Shown in pieces: positions 51,488 through 60,436 of a DNA stretch of 64,000 bases. Within the stretch, counting starts at the first letter, position 1. Each line of letters starts with the position of its first letter. The notes beneath the pieces are model-generated. The model made no database searches. It had not been told where the DNA came from and worked only from the letters and a program-made list of their open reading frames with translations. The position numbers were made by a program, and so were the translations under genes. Origin of the DNA: Pseudomonas thivervalensis (GTDB taxonomy: Bacteria; Pseudomonadota; Gammaproteobacteria; Pseudomonadales; Pseudomonadaceae). The DNA lies in the NCBI RefSeq assembly GCF_001269655.1, contig NZ_LHVE01000020.1, forward strand, positions 784,050-848,049, given 5' to 3'.

Positions 51488-53449
51488 TCAGGGCAACTCC
51501 AACCCGCCCCCAGCCTTATGCAGTTTGCGCAAATGCTCGCCGATCTCCTTCACATTGGCCTCGCTTGCAGCAATTTCAGCCGCGCGGCCCGGCTCGAGCA
51601 GCGCCCTGACTTCCTTGTCGAGATCGCCTGTCAGCGTTTGCAGTTGTTTCTGCCGCAAACTGCTTTCTGATTCCAAGCGTTGCCACTCGCTGGGTTGCGG
51701 CAAGCCGTAGCCGCTGCTGCCGAGCAATTCGGCCGGGCGGCTCAGGAAGCCACTGTTGGCGAGGATCTGCTGCAGCGTCGCATTAGCCCTTTCCATGCCA
51801 CCGTTCTGCAACTCACGGGCGCCTAGGTAACGCTGTTTGACTTCATCCTGCGCCAGCAACAGTTGCCGACGATAACTGGCCTGTTCCAGCAGCAACAGCG
51901 CCGCGCTGGTGCGCAGGTCGGCCTTTTCGAACCAGACGCGGCGTTCGGCGGCGTCCAGGGCCAGCCAGTCTTCCACCGTTTGCTGCTTGATCGGCAGATA
52001 CTTCTTCAGCACATCGAACATCGCCTGATACCGCTCACGGAATGAGTCGAAGCGGTAGCCCAGGCGCAAGGCTTCCTTGGGATCATCCAGCACGCTGGTG
52101 TCCGCCAGGCCTCGGCCCTTGAGGACTTCCAACAAGCCGTTGGGCAGGATGCTGTCCAGGCCGTTGAGCTGCGCGTTATTGCTGCCGCTGCGTAGCAACT
52201 TCAAGCTTTCCACGGCGCAGTTATTGGACAGGAAGTAATAGTTGCCGTCGTAGCTCCAATGCATTTCGGCGGCGTGCTCGACCGTCTCCTCGATCTCGGT
52301 GCGCGACAGGTTCAGCGGCACCGATGCCAGGCTGCGCAGTTCGGTCTTGGTGTATTCATCGATCACCTGGGCCAACGGCAATACGAACAGGCGCGACGGG
52401 TATTTGCCGACCAGCCCATCCCAACTCGACAGCTGCACATCGCCGACGAAGGCGCGGTATGACAGCACCAGGTGTTGGTCCAGATCCAGTCGGCAGTCCG
52501 GTCCACGTGGACGACCCGGTGCGCAGATCACCAGCCGGAGCATGCTGTGGCCCCAGCGGCTCACCCAGTTCTGGTTGGCTTCGGCCAGCAGGTAATCAAT
52601 GGCATAGACCCGCTCGGGATCAACCTTGCCCAGTGGCGTCTTGGCGAAGTCGTTCCCGGCGTTGAGGAACGCGAACGATTTGGCGCAGGTGTCCTTGGCG
52701 GCGGGTGCCCAACCGAAGTGTTCCTGGTAATAGCGATACAGGGCGGGGCGTCGGCAGGCGTAGCTCGGGTCGAGGAGAAAGTACTCCATGTTGACCGCGA
52801 CGAACTCCTTGGGGCTGCTCGTTTCATAGAGATCCGGGCTGCGGGCGACTTGGCGGTTGTGCTGTTCCCGCTCACCGCGCCGGCCGACGTATTGCGGCCA
52901 GCCGGCGAGGTCCAGCAAGCGCGGATCATCGCTGAGGGTGAAGCGGCGGTCGTTCTGGCCCCGGCATTCATCCGGAAGACCGATCAACCCGGCGCTGCTG
53001 TTGCGTCGAGTGCAGCGTTGGATCAGCGTGCGTTCGGCATCTGGCCATAGACGCGAGCGGTCATAGATGTGGGTCAGTTCGTGCAGGACCGTGGCGAGCA
53101 TTTCCCGGCGCACGGTACCGTGGGGGCGATGGGTCTTTTGCGCCGCAGCGCTGCCGTCGACAAGGCTGTCGAGCAGGTTGCTATTGAGGTCCAGTTGCGA
53201 CACCAGCGAGGCCTGGCCGTAGGCGTTGGCAGGCATCTGGTCGGTCCAGCCGACATCGATGCGTCGGTCCAGCCGCTCGATGAAGCGCGGCGGCAGAGCC
53301 TGCATGGCTTCATCGAGCAGCGCCTGGCTGGCCTGCTGTTGCGCCGGGCTCAGGCCTTCGGCGTTGAGGTGCAATTGCAGGCCGGCCTGGGCCATGCTGC
53401 CCGTAAGCAGCAAGGCCCCGGCCGCCAGCCAGGCGGCGAACCGCCTCAC
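51488..53449 (-). CDS. exported DUF4105 protein with an HExxH motif
   Basis: A 653-residue periplasmic protein. Signal peptide at residues 1-22 (ALLLTGSMAQA). Near residue 120 is VLHELTHIYDRS, a zinc-peptidase-like HExxH. A DUF4105 segment follows (NQNWVSRWGHSMLRLVI, YFLSNNCAVESL), which resembles NlpC/P60-related folds with a His and Cys. The C-terminal ~120 residues are helical. Catalysis is predicted, not known. Its start overlaps the stop of a DUF2388 gene by four bases, so it is translated with that cluster. Confidence 0.82.
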   Translation of the reverse strand: MRRFAAWLAAGALLLTGSMAQAGLQLHLNAEGLSPAQQQASQALLDEAMQALPPRFIERLDRRIDVGWTDQMPANAYGQASLVSQLDLNSNLLDSLVDGSAAAQKTHRPHGTVRREMLATVLHELTHIYDRSRLWPDAERTLIQRCTRRNSSAGLIGLPDECRGQNDRRFTLSDDPRLLDLAGWPQYVGRRGEREQHNRQVARSPDLYETSSPKEFVAVNMEYFLLDPSYACRRPALYRYYQEHFGWAPAAKDTCAKSFAFLNAGNDFAKTPLGKVDPERVYAIDYLLAEANQNWVSRWGHSMLRLVICAPGRPRGPDCRLDLDQHLVLSYRAFVGDVQLSSWDGLVGKYPSRLFVLPLAQVIDEYTKTELRSLASVPLNLSRTEIEETVEHAAEMHWSYDGNYYFLSNNCAVESLKLLRSGSNNAQLNGLDSILPNGLLEVLKGRGLADTSVLDDPKEALRLGYRFDSFRERYQAMFDVLKKYLPIKQQTVEDWLALDAAERRVWFEKADLRTSAALLLLEQASYRRQLLLAQDEVKQRYLGARELQNGGMERANATLQQILANSGFLSRPAELLGSSGYGLPQPSEWQRLESESSLRQKQLQTLTGDLDKEVRALLEPGRAAEIAASEANVKEIGEHLRKLHKAGGGLELP

Positions 53450-53766
53450 AATGCGAGGATGGCTTCGGCGAGAACCTGGTCACTGGCGTCGCGGGCTTCC
53501 GGCACGCGGGTGCGCAAGGTGTCGAAGGCGGCCTCGAGATGAGCGCCGCGAATTTCACCATTGCTGGCGACAAAACTGGCGGCATCGTCATGGGCTTCGC
53601 GAACGATTTTCGAATCACGAATGGACGTGGTGGTGTCGGAAGTGAAATCAATCGTGCGCTGGGAAGCGCGAACGATGATGTTACTGGTGGCTACCAGGGT
53701 ATGTGCCTGGGCCACATCGGCCAACACCAGCAGGCCTAGGGCGGCAGCAATCAGCGGGCTACGCAT
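53446..53766 (-). CDS. DUF2388 exported protein, copy 3 of the operon
   Basis: A 106-residue protein with signal peptide (LIAAALGLLVLADVAQA) and the family core AHDDAASFVASNGEIRGAHLEAAFD. DUF2388 is a small Pseudomonas family without known function. ATG 53766 starts the signal peptide. The stop codon overlaps the start of the DUF4105 gene (ATGA), strong evidence for joint expression. Confidence 0.85.
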   Translation of the reverse strand: MRSPLIAAALGLLVLADVAQAHTLVATSNIIVRASQRTIDFTSDTTTSIRDSKIVREAHDDAASFVASNGEIRGAHLEAAFDTLRTRVPEARDASDQVLAEAILAL

Positions 53767-53794
53767 GGAACGACTCCGGAGAAAATAAGGATAA

Positions 53795-54103
53795 CTATTG
53801 GACGAGAATTGCCTGTGCCAGTTCAAGGTCGCTGGCATGAAGTTTTGGTTGGGTCCGGCGCAGGTAATCCAGGGCCGATTCCAGTTGTGCACCTCGCAAC
53901 TGCCCGTCGCTGGCAATGAAGGCCGCAGCGTCATCGTGAGCGGCGACGATCAGTTTATGGTCGAAGGGCGCGGAGGTCACCATGCTCGTGGCATAGCCGC
54001 TGACCACCACTTGCTGGGTGGACACGTCGAAGGCATGGGCGGGCACGGACCAGCAAAAAACGACGAATAAAGACGCGATGAACAGATCTGAGTAAAAACG
54101 CAT
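53795..54103 (-). CDS. DUF2388 exported protein, copy 2 of the operon
   Basis: A 102-residue protein with signal peptide (LFIASLFVVFCWSVPAHA) and core AAHDDAAAFIASDGQLRGAQLESALDYLR. It ends 28 bases before copy 3. This is the most divergent of the three in its N-terminal third. Confidence 0.84.
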   Translation of the reverse strand: MRFYSDLFIASLFVVFCWSVPAHAFDVSTQQVVVSGYATSMVTSAPFDHKLIVAAHDDAAAFIASDGQLRGAQLESALDYLRRTQPKLHASDLELAQAILVQ

Positions 54104-54209
54104 GGGACTCGACGGTTGATAGCGAGCCTGAAGGCTAGCGCAAACCTGCGGGCCAGAGCCAGTGCTGAAACATCGGAACACCAATTGGCGCCCGATGTTT
54201 CATGTTGCA

Positions 54210-54527
54210 TCAGATCACCAGGATGGCCTGGGCCAGCTGTGCATCGGTGGCGTTAAGTTGCGGTGCCTGCTGGCGGATGTAATCCAGGGCACTTTCCAGT
54301 TTCACACCACGGATGGCGCCTTCGCTGGCCACGAAGCTGGCGGCGTCATCACGGGCGGCTTGAACGATCTTGTTGTCTCGCAGTGATGAAGTTGCATCGG
54401 AAGTCACGTCGGACGTGGCCTTGAGTGCTCCAACGAGGGAGTCGGTGGTGACGATGAAGCTGCTGGCGTTGGAATGGGCGGCTACGGCCAGCAAGGCAAC
54501 TGCACTGAGCAGGCGAAGACGGATCAT
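54210..54527 (-). CDS. DUF2388 exported protein, copy 1 of the operon
   Basis: A 105-residue protein with signal peptide (LLSAVALLAVAAHSNA) and core AARDDAASFVASEGAIRGVKLESALDYIRQ. ATG 54527 has AAGGAG upstream. A gap of 106 bases separates it from copy 2. Upstream, 54528-54873 (346 bases) holds its promoter region and the hairpin at 54782; I see no protein gene there. Confidence 0.85.
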   Translation of the reverse strand: MIRLRLLSAVALLAVAAHSNASSFIVTTDSLVGALKATSDVTSDATSSLRDNKIVQAARDDAASFVASEGAIRGVKLESALDYIRQQAPQLNATDAQLAQAILVI

Positions 54528-54781
54528 GATGAAACTCCTTGAAAGATGAGGTGATGCCGGTGCGTGTAGCTGGAAGAGGAGACGCATGCTCGACTCGCTT
54601 CGCCACGTTCGCCTCGATATTAGGACAGGAACGTGTTGGCTGACAGCCCTTGCGAGAGTCGTTGGCTTTAGGAAGCTTGTATTGGGCGTTACGGTTCAAG
54701 CATAACTGTACTGGTATATTTTTATTTGTGCGAAAACTGTTATTTCTCTCCAGTCGTCCTTAAAGGTCGGACTCGGAAACG

Positions 54782-54823
54782 ACAAGACCCGTCGCGGTTA
54801 CCCGCGACGGGTCTTGTTTTGTT
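54782..54823 (+). terminator. very strong hairpin with a T run on the plus strand
   Basis: A perfect 16-base stem ACAAGACCCGTCGCGG / CCGCGACGGGTCTTGT with loop TTAC, then TTTGTT on the plus strand. The DUF1127 gene on the minus strand also ends here, but the minus side has only a short TCGTTTCC tail. Confidence 0.7.
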
Positions 54824-54873
54824 CAATTCGGTGCTGGCGGTGGACCCGGTGGGTCAGGGCCAGCGACGCTGAG

Positions 54874-55089
54874 TTAGCGCCAGAACGGCTTGCTCAGCTC
54901 TTCGTAGCGTTGTGCTTCGCTGATACCGGCATCAGCCAGCAGGCGCGAATCCAGACGAGCCAGTTGGTGACGGCTGGCGATGCGGCGCTGCCACAACATC
55001 AGGTTGGCGATAACGCGAAGAGGCAGGGAAGCCTGGTTTTTTTCAGCTTTGTCTTCGAAAAACAGCTCGGAACTGAGTGTACGTTCCAT
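54874..55089 (-). CDS. DUF1127 domain protein
   Basis: A 71-residue protein. The C-terminal half is the DUF1127 arginine-rich motif (WQRRIASRHQLARLDSRLLADAGISEAQR). Small DUF1127 proteins have been linked to phosphate, carbon and RNA turnover in other bacteria, with no fixed role. The start at 55089 has GGAAGG nine bases before; an ATG three codons earlier would leave no spacing. It lies in an array of ACTGTA motifs. Confidence 0.87.
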   Translation of the reverse strand: MERTLSSELFFEDKAEKNQASLPLRVIANLMLWQRRIASRHQLARLDSRLLADAGISEAQRYEELSKPFWR

Positions 55090-55173
55090 GGTTGACATCC
55101 TTCCGCTTGTGGCGGGATTAGGTAGTGGTTTAACTGGTGCCCATGATCCTCTCGTTTGGCCAGTCTCTCTAGA

Positions 55174-55410
55174 TACAGTTCACTTGTATTGTGAGAGACC
55201 AGTTAACTGTGAAAGAGCGGTGTACTGGTCGATATTGAGGCAACTGTACTTGTCTGCACGATAGTGGTGCGTTTTTATCCATCGATGGCTGTTTTGTAAG
55301 AAAAGACTGTAAGAAATCACCGGTACAGCAGTACAGTTTTTGTCGGATCAGGCTTGAGTGAGGGGCCGTAACTAAAACTGTATTTGCGATAGCGGTGATC
55401 CAGCTGTATC
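55174..55410. promoter_or_regulatory. array of ACTGTA / TACAGT motifs upstream of DUF1127
   Basis: ACTGTA or its complement occurs at 55174, 55243, 55306, 55332 and 55377, with near copies at 55206, 55324 and 55403; another sits at 54705. A 42-base imperfect palindrome (TCTCTC...TACA / TGTA...GAGAGA, about 55163-55204) is part of it. This fills most of the 319-base gap 55090-55408. It looks like repeated sites for one regulator. Confidence 0.55.
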
Positions 55411-56902
55411 AGACGGCCAACATGCGCCCGGTTTCTTCAAGGTTCAGGTGCCAACTCAGTGCATCGCGCAGGATGTGCGGGGTATGGCCACCCAAGACGC
55501 ACGCGGCGTCGAAATAGTCGTTCAAGGCCTGGCGATAGGAAGGGTGTACGCAATTGTCGATGATCACGCGTGCCCGCTCCCTTGGTGCCAGGCCCCGCAG
55601 GTCGGCCAGGCCGATCTCAGTCACCAGGATGTCGACATCATGTTCGGTATGGTCCACATGGCTGACCATCGGCACGACACTGGAAATGGCACCGCCCTTG
55701 GCAATCGACTTGGTGACGAAAATCGCCAAGTGAGCATTGCGGGCGAAATCCCCTGAGCCACCGATGCCATTCATCATCCTCGTGCCGCAGATATGAGTGG
55801 AGTTGACGTTGCCATATAGGTCGAACTCCAGCGCGGTGTTGATCCCAATGATGCCCAGGCGGCGCACCACCTCGGGGTGGTTGGAAATTTCCTGTGGGCG
55901 CAGGACCAGTTTGTCCTTGTACTTTTCCAGGTTTCCGAACACATCGGCATTGCGTCGACCCGACAGGGTGATCGAACTGCCGGAGGCGAAACTGAGCTTG
56001 CCGGCGTCAATCAAGTCGAATGTCGAATCCTGCAGGACCTCGGAATACATGGTCAGGTCTTCGAACGGGGAATCGATCAGCCCGCACATCACGGCATTGG
56101 CGATGTTGCCAATCCCGGCCTGCAACGGCCCGAGCTTGTTGGTCATGCGCCCGGCCGCGACTTCCTGCTTGAAGAAGTCGATCAGGTGATCGGCAATGGC
56201 CTGGGTGTCACTGTCTGGTGGCGCGACGGTCGAAGGCGAGTCCCCCTGGTGGGTAATGACAATGGCAGCAATTTTTTCCGGCGGGATCGGGATCGCGGGA
56301 CTGCCAATACGGTCGTCGACTTTCACCAGGGGGATGGGTGTGCGGGTGGGACGATAGGTCGGGATATAGATGTCGTGCAGCCCTTCCAGGTTCGGGTTGT
56401 GAGCCAGGTTGATCTCGATGATCACTTGCCGGGCGAAGATGGCGAAGCTGGCCGAATTGCCCACCGACGTGGTCGGTACGATATGCCCTTGCTCGGTGAT
56501 GGCGACGGCTTCGATCACGGCAATATCGGGCAGCTTGAGCTGGCCGTTGCGCAGTTGCTCGACGGTTTCCGAGAGGTGCTGATCGATGAACATTACCTCG
56601 CCTGCGTTGATCGCCTTGCGCAGCGTGCTGTCGACCTGGAACGGCATGCGTCGCGCCAGTACACCGGCTTCGGTGAGCTCCTTGTCGAGGTCGTTGCCCA
56701 GGCTTGCACCGGTCATCAGGCTGATTTTCAGCGGGGTGACCTTGGCGCGCTCAGCCAGGGCGTGGGGCACTGCTTTCGCTTCTCCTGCGCGAGTAAAGCC
56801 GCTCATGCCGACGGTCATGCCGTCCTCGATCAACAAGGCTGCTTCGGCAGCGCTCATCACTTTATTCCATAACGAAGGCAAGCGGATGCGATCACGGTAC
56901 AT
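55409..56902 (-). CDS. acetyl-CoA hydrolase/CoA-transferase family protein
   Basis: A 497-residue enzyme of the ScpC/Ach1 type, which moves CoA between acetate, succinate or propionate. Conserved GMSGFTRAGEAK near the N-terminus, the active-site Glu region MYSEVLQDS and GTRMMNGIGGSGDFARNAHL. Cytoplasmic. It stands alone between the DUF1127 region and the pnt operon. Acetate:succinyl-CoA transfer is the most likely reaction; the exact acyl group is not readable. Confidence 0.88.
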   Translation of the reverse strand: MYRDRIRLPSLWNKVMSAAEAALLIEDGMTVGMSGFTRAGEAKAVPHALAERAKVTPLKISLMTGASLGNDLDKELTEAGVLARRMPFQVDSTLRKAINAGEVMFIDQHLSETVEQLRNGQLKLPDIAVIEAVAITEQGHIVPTTSVGNSASFAIFARQVIIEINLAHNPNLEGLHDIYIPTYRPTRTPIPLVKVDDRIGSPAIPIPPEKIAAIVITHQGDSPSTVAPPDSDTQAIADHLIDFFKQEVAAGRMTNKLGPLQAGIGNIANAVMCGLIDSPFEDLTMYSEVLQDSTFDLIDAGKLSFASGSSITLSGRRNADVFGNLEKYKDKLVLRPQEISNHPEVVRRLGIIGINTALEFDLYGNVNSTHICGTRMMNGIGGSGDFARNAHLAIFVTKSIAKGGAISSVVPMVSHVDHTEHDVDILVTEIGLADLRGLAPRERARVIIDNCVHPSYRQALNDYFDAACVLGGHTPHILRDALSWHLNLEETGRMLAV

Positions 56903-57055
56903 AGGTGGTTATCTCGGGCTGGAAAGCAAGATGCGCAGTCTAGTGAATTAGCGCTGTGCCCGACCCGCTACAAAGGTCGCATTTCAGGCGTCTATTACGG
57001 GCGTTTCAGGCAAAACATCATTACCGGATCGGTAATATTTTGCCTTGATACAAAT

Positions 57056-57085
57056 CAAAACGCCCCGACAAGTCGGGGCGTTTTG
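57056..57085 (-). terminator. terminator of the pnt operon
   Basis: A perfect 14-base stem CAAAACGCCCCGAC / GTCGGGGCGTTTTG with loop AA. On the minus strand the stem itself ends in TTTT, followed by ATTTG. Confidence 0.85.
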
Positions 57086-57105
57086 GGGTGAAGCAGCGCT
57101 GAGGT

Positions 57106-58542
57106 TTATTCCACCGCTTTGACCATGTCTTCGATGACCTTCTTGGCGTCACCGAACACCATCATGGTTTTGTCGAGGTAGAACAGTTCGTTGTCCAGGC
57201 CGGCATAGCCGCTGGCCATCGAGCGCTTGTTGACGATGATGGTCTTGGCCTTGAACGCTTCGAGGATCGGCATGCCGGCAATCGGCGACTTAGGATCGTT
57301 CTTCGCCGCCGGGTTGACCACGTCGTTGGCGCCCAGCACCAGCACCACGTCGGCCTGGCCGAACTCGGAGTTGATGTCTTCCATCTCGAACACCTGGTCG
57401 TAAGGCACTTCGGCCTCGGCCAGCAGGACGTTCATGTGCCCGGGCATGCGACCTGCGACCGGGTGGATCGCATATTTGACGGTCACGCCATGGTGGGTCA
57501 GCTTCTCGGTCAGCTCTTTCAGCGCATGCTGCGCCCGCGCTACCGCCAGCCCGTAGCCCGGCACGATGATCACCGTGTCGGCGTTGGTCAGCAGGAAGGT
57601 CGCGTCGTCAGCCGAGCCGGATTTCACCGGACGGGCTTCTTTCGAACCGGCCGGGCCAGCCGCATCTGCGGTGTTGCCGAAACCGCCGAGTAGCACGTTG
57701 AAGAACGAACGGTTCATCGCCTTGCACATGATGTACGAGAGGATCGCACCGCTCGAACCCACCAGCGAGCCAGCGATGATCAGCATCGAGTTGTTCAGCG
57801 AGAAGCCGATACCCGCTGCGGCCCAACCGGAGTAGCTGTTGAGCATCGAAACCACCACCGGCATGTCCGCGCCGCCGATCGGGATGATGATCAGTACACC
57901 CAGGACAAACGCCAGGGCCAGCATCAGGGCGAATGCGCCGAGGTTGCCGGTGAACATGAAGGCCAAGCCCAGGCCCAGCGTTGCCAAGCCCAGGATCAGG
58001 TTGAGCTTGTGCTGGCCACCAAACTGTACCGGTGCGCCCTGGAACAGGCGGAACTTGTATTTGCCCGAGAGCTTGCCGAACGCGATCACCGAACCGGAGA
58101 AGGTGATTGCACCAATGGCGGCGCCGAGGAACAGTTCCAGACGGTTACCGGCTGGAATCGAATCACCCAGTTGTTTGACGATGCCCAGGGACTGCGGCTC
58201 GACGACCGCCGCGATGGCAATGAACACCGCCGCCAGGCCGATCATGCTGTGCATGAATGCCACCAGCTCCGGCATCTTGGTCATCTCGACGCGCTTGGCC
58301 ATGATCGAGCCGGCGGTGCCGCCAATCAGCAGGCCGACGATGACGTAGCCAATGCCGGCAGTGGCCAGCTCAGCACCGAGCTTATAGATAAGGCCCACAG
58401 TGGTGAGTACCGCCAACGCCATGCCGAGCATGCCGAACAAGTTGCCTCGGCGGGATGTGGTCGGATGCGACAGGCCTTTGAGGGCCTGGATGAAGCAGAT
58501 CGACGCGATCAGATAGAGCGTCGTTACCAGGTTCATGCTCAT
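57106..58542 (-). CDS. pntB: NAD(P)+ transhydrogenase subunit beta
   Basis: A 478-residue inner-membrane subunit that binds NADP(H) and carries part of the proton channel. About nine helices (residues ~5-270), then the soluble NADP-binding domain with VIIVPGYGLAVARAQH and HPVAGRMPGHMNVLLAEA. Its ATG shares one base with the stop of pntAB. Uses the proton gradient to make NADPH from NADH. Confidence 0.97.
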   Translation of the reverse strand: MSMNLVTTLYLIASICFIQALKGLSHPTTSRRGNLFGMLGMALAVLTTVGLIYKLGAELATAGIGYVIVGLLIGGTAGSIMAKRVEMTKMPELVAFMHSMIGLAAVFIAIAAVVEPQSLGIVKQLGDSIPAGNRLELFLGAAIGAITFSGSVIAFGKLSGKYKFRLFQGAPVQFGGQHKLNLILGLATLGLGLAFMFTGNLGAFALMLALAFVLGVLIIIPIGGADMPVVVSMLNSYSGWAAAGIGFSLNNSMLIIAGSLVGSSGAILSYIMCKAMNRSFFNVLLGGFGNTADAAGPAGSKEARPVKSGSADDATFLLTNADTVIIVPGYGLAVARAQHALKELTEKLTHHGVTVKYAIHPVAGRMPGHMNVLLAEAEVPYDQVFEMEDINSEFGQADVVLVLGANDVVNPAAKNDPKSPIAGMPILEAFKAKTIIVNKRSMASGYAGLDNELFYLDKTMMVFGDAKKVIEDMVKAVE

Positions 58543-58865
58543 TACTTGGGCGCCTCTTCTTTTACGGCTTTCGGGGCTTTTTTCTTGAACATCTCAAGCA
58601 TGCGGCGCGTCACCAGGAAGCCCCCGAACACGTTTACCGCGGCCAGGGCCACGGCGAGGGTGCCCATGGTCTTGCCCAGAGGCGTTACGGTCAGCGCGGC
58701 GGCGAGCATGGCGCCGACGATCACGATTGCCGAAATGGCGTTGGTCACGGCCATCAACGGCGTGTGCAAAGCAGGTGTAACGTTCCAGACCACGTGGTAA
58801 CCGACATAAATTGCCAGCACAAAGATGATCAGGTTGTAGATACCGGGGGAGATAAGCTCTTCCAT
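58542..58865 (-). CDS. pntAB: NAD(P)+ transhydrogenase subunit alpha, part 2
   Basis: A 107-residue membrane subunit with three to four helices (NLIIFVLAIYVGYHVVWNV, AISAIVIVGAMLAAAL, then GTLAVALAAVNVFGGFLV). In E. coli this part is fused to the NAD-binding domain; here it is separate, as in many pseudomonads. The Lys-rich C-terminus is cytoplasmic. It starts 15 bases after pntAA. Confidence 0.95.
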   Translation of the reverse strand: MEELISPGIYNLIIFVLAIYVGYHVVWNVTPALHTPLMAVTNAISAIVIVGAMLAAALTVTPLGKTMGTLAVALAAVNVFGGFLVTRRMLEMFKKKAPKAVKEEAPK

Positions 58866-58880
58866 TGTCTGAATCCCTGC

Positions 58881-60002
58881 TTAGGCGTTTTTGCGGATGA
58901 CTTGGCCGTCGCGGCACATCAGGCACGCGGCGACGATGTCGTCTTCCAGGTTCACGTCGAACTGACCTTCCTTGGTGAAGACCAGCTTCAGGAAGTCCAG
59001 CAGGTTACGGGCGTACAGCGCCGAGGCATCGGCCGCGACTTCACCAGCCAGGTTGGTCGGGCCGCAGATAGTGACGCCGTTCTCGACGACCACCTGATCG
59101 GCCACGGTCAACGGGCAGTTACCGCCCTGGGCGGCCGCGAGGTCGATGACCACCGAGCCAGGTTTCATCTGCGCGACGGTTTCGGCACTCAGCAAAGTCG
59201 GTGCCTTGCGGCCCGGAATCAGCGCGGTGGTGATGACGATGTCGGCCTGTTTGGCTCGCTCGTGCACAGCCTGGGCCTGGCGCTGCATCCAGCTGGCAGG
59301 CATGGGCCGGGCGTAACCGCCGACACCGACCGCGCATTCACGCTCTTCGTCGGTCTCGTAAGGCACGTCGACGAACTTGGCGCCAAGGGATTCGATTTGT
59401 TCCTTGACCGCCGGCCGCACATCCGAAGCCTCGATCACGGCACCCAGGCGCTTGGCCGTGGCAATCGCCTGCAACCCGGCCACGCCCGCGCCGAGAATCA
59501 GCACGCGCGCCGCTTTCACGGTGCCTGCGGCGGTCATCAGCATCGGCATGAAGCGTGGGTAGTGGTGGGCAGCCAGCAGCACGGCTTTGTAGCCGGCGAT
59601 GTTCGCTTGAGACGACAGCACATCCAGGCTCTGGGCACGGGACGTACGTGGCGCGGCCTCAAGGGCAAATGCAGTGATACCGCGTTCGGCCAGCTTGGCG
59701 ATGGTTTCGTTGTTGAACGGATTGAGCATGCCCACCAGAACGGTGCCGCTCTTGATCAGCGTCAGTTCGCTGTCGCTGGGAGCGACCACCTTGAGGATCA
59801 GCTCGGCCCCGAATGCATCACTGGCGCTGCCAATGGTTGCGCCCGCCGCCTCGTAGGCACTGTCGATAACGCTGGCCTTGATACCGGCGCCGCTTTGAAC
59901 AGTGACTTTATGGCCTTGGCCGATCAACTTCTTGATGGTTTCCGGGGTAGCAGCAACCCGTGTTTCACCCGTTTGGGTTTCGAGGGGAACACCAATGTGC
60001 AC
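58881..60002 (-). CDS. pntAA: NAD(P)+ transhydrogenase subunit alpha, part 1
   Basis: A 373-residue soluble NAD(H)-binding subunit. N-terminal IGVPLETQTGETRVAATP and the dinucleotide loop VLILGAGVAGLQAIATAK match alanine dehydrogenase/PNT. The start is GTG at 60002, with AGGAG six to seven bases upstream; upstream codons in frame are not conserved-looking. The 434 bases from 60003 to 60436 hold its promoter and no gene I can support. Confidence 0.95.
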   Translation of the reverse strand: MHIGVPLETQTGETRVAATPETIKKLIGQGHKVTVQSGAGIKASVIDSAYEAAGATIGSASDAFGAELILKVVAPSDSELTLIKSGTVLVGMLNPFNNETIAKLAERGITAFALEAAPRTSRAQSLDVLSSQANIAGYKAVLLAAHHYPRFMPMLMTAAGTVKAARVLILGAGVAGLQAIATAKRLGAVIEASDVRPAVKEQIESLGAKFVDVPYETDEERECAVGVGGYARPMPASWMQRQAQAVHERAKQADIVITTALIPGRKAPTLLSAETVAQMKPGSVVIDLAAAQGGNCPLTVADQVVVENGVTICGPTNLAGEVAADASALYARNLLDFLKLVFTKEGQFDVNLEDDIVAACLMCRDGQVIRKNA

Positions 60003-60436
60003 GTCAAATCTCCTGCGTGATCTTATTGAGTAAACCCAGGCACTTCGGATGGTGCGGCTGGGGCGGCCGATCAGCACGATCCCGCCAAACCAGGCGGGGC
60101 GCGGCATTTTGCAGGCGAAAATTCAGCCCTTCAAGGGATTATGACGGGTGACGGAAAATTAACTACAAGTCACCCTGTGACCGAATGTCGCAATTATCGA
60201 TCGGCAGCCCTTGTGGGCCGTGCTTTCCAAGGATTCAGGTTCAAATTGACAATTTTTCCCATCGGCCAGATGAATAAGCGCTGATGCGCTCCGCGATATG
60301 GCTCTAAGCCATGTATTTAAACGCTTTGGAGACTACTGCACGGGTTTCATGACAGATTGACTGAATGCGACATAAACTTATATCTGTAGCGACCTTTGTT
60401 AGTTGACTACCTAAGTAGGTTTTTTATTTTTCGTTA

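Noticed and set aside
52990..53110. The HExxH in the DUF4105 protein as proof of a peptidase
   Set aside because: The motif is short and the remaining zinc ligand is not certain, so I call it peptidase-like only.
60395..60435. A small stem with T run (ACCTA-AG-TAGGT) as a terminator
   Set aside because: The stem is only five AT-rich pairs and no plus-strand gene precedes it.
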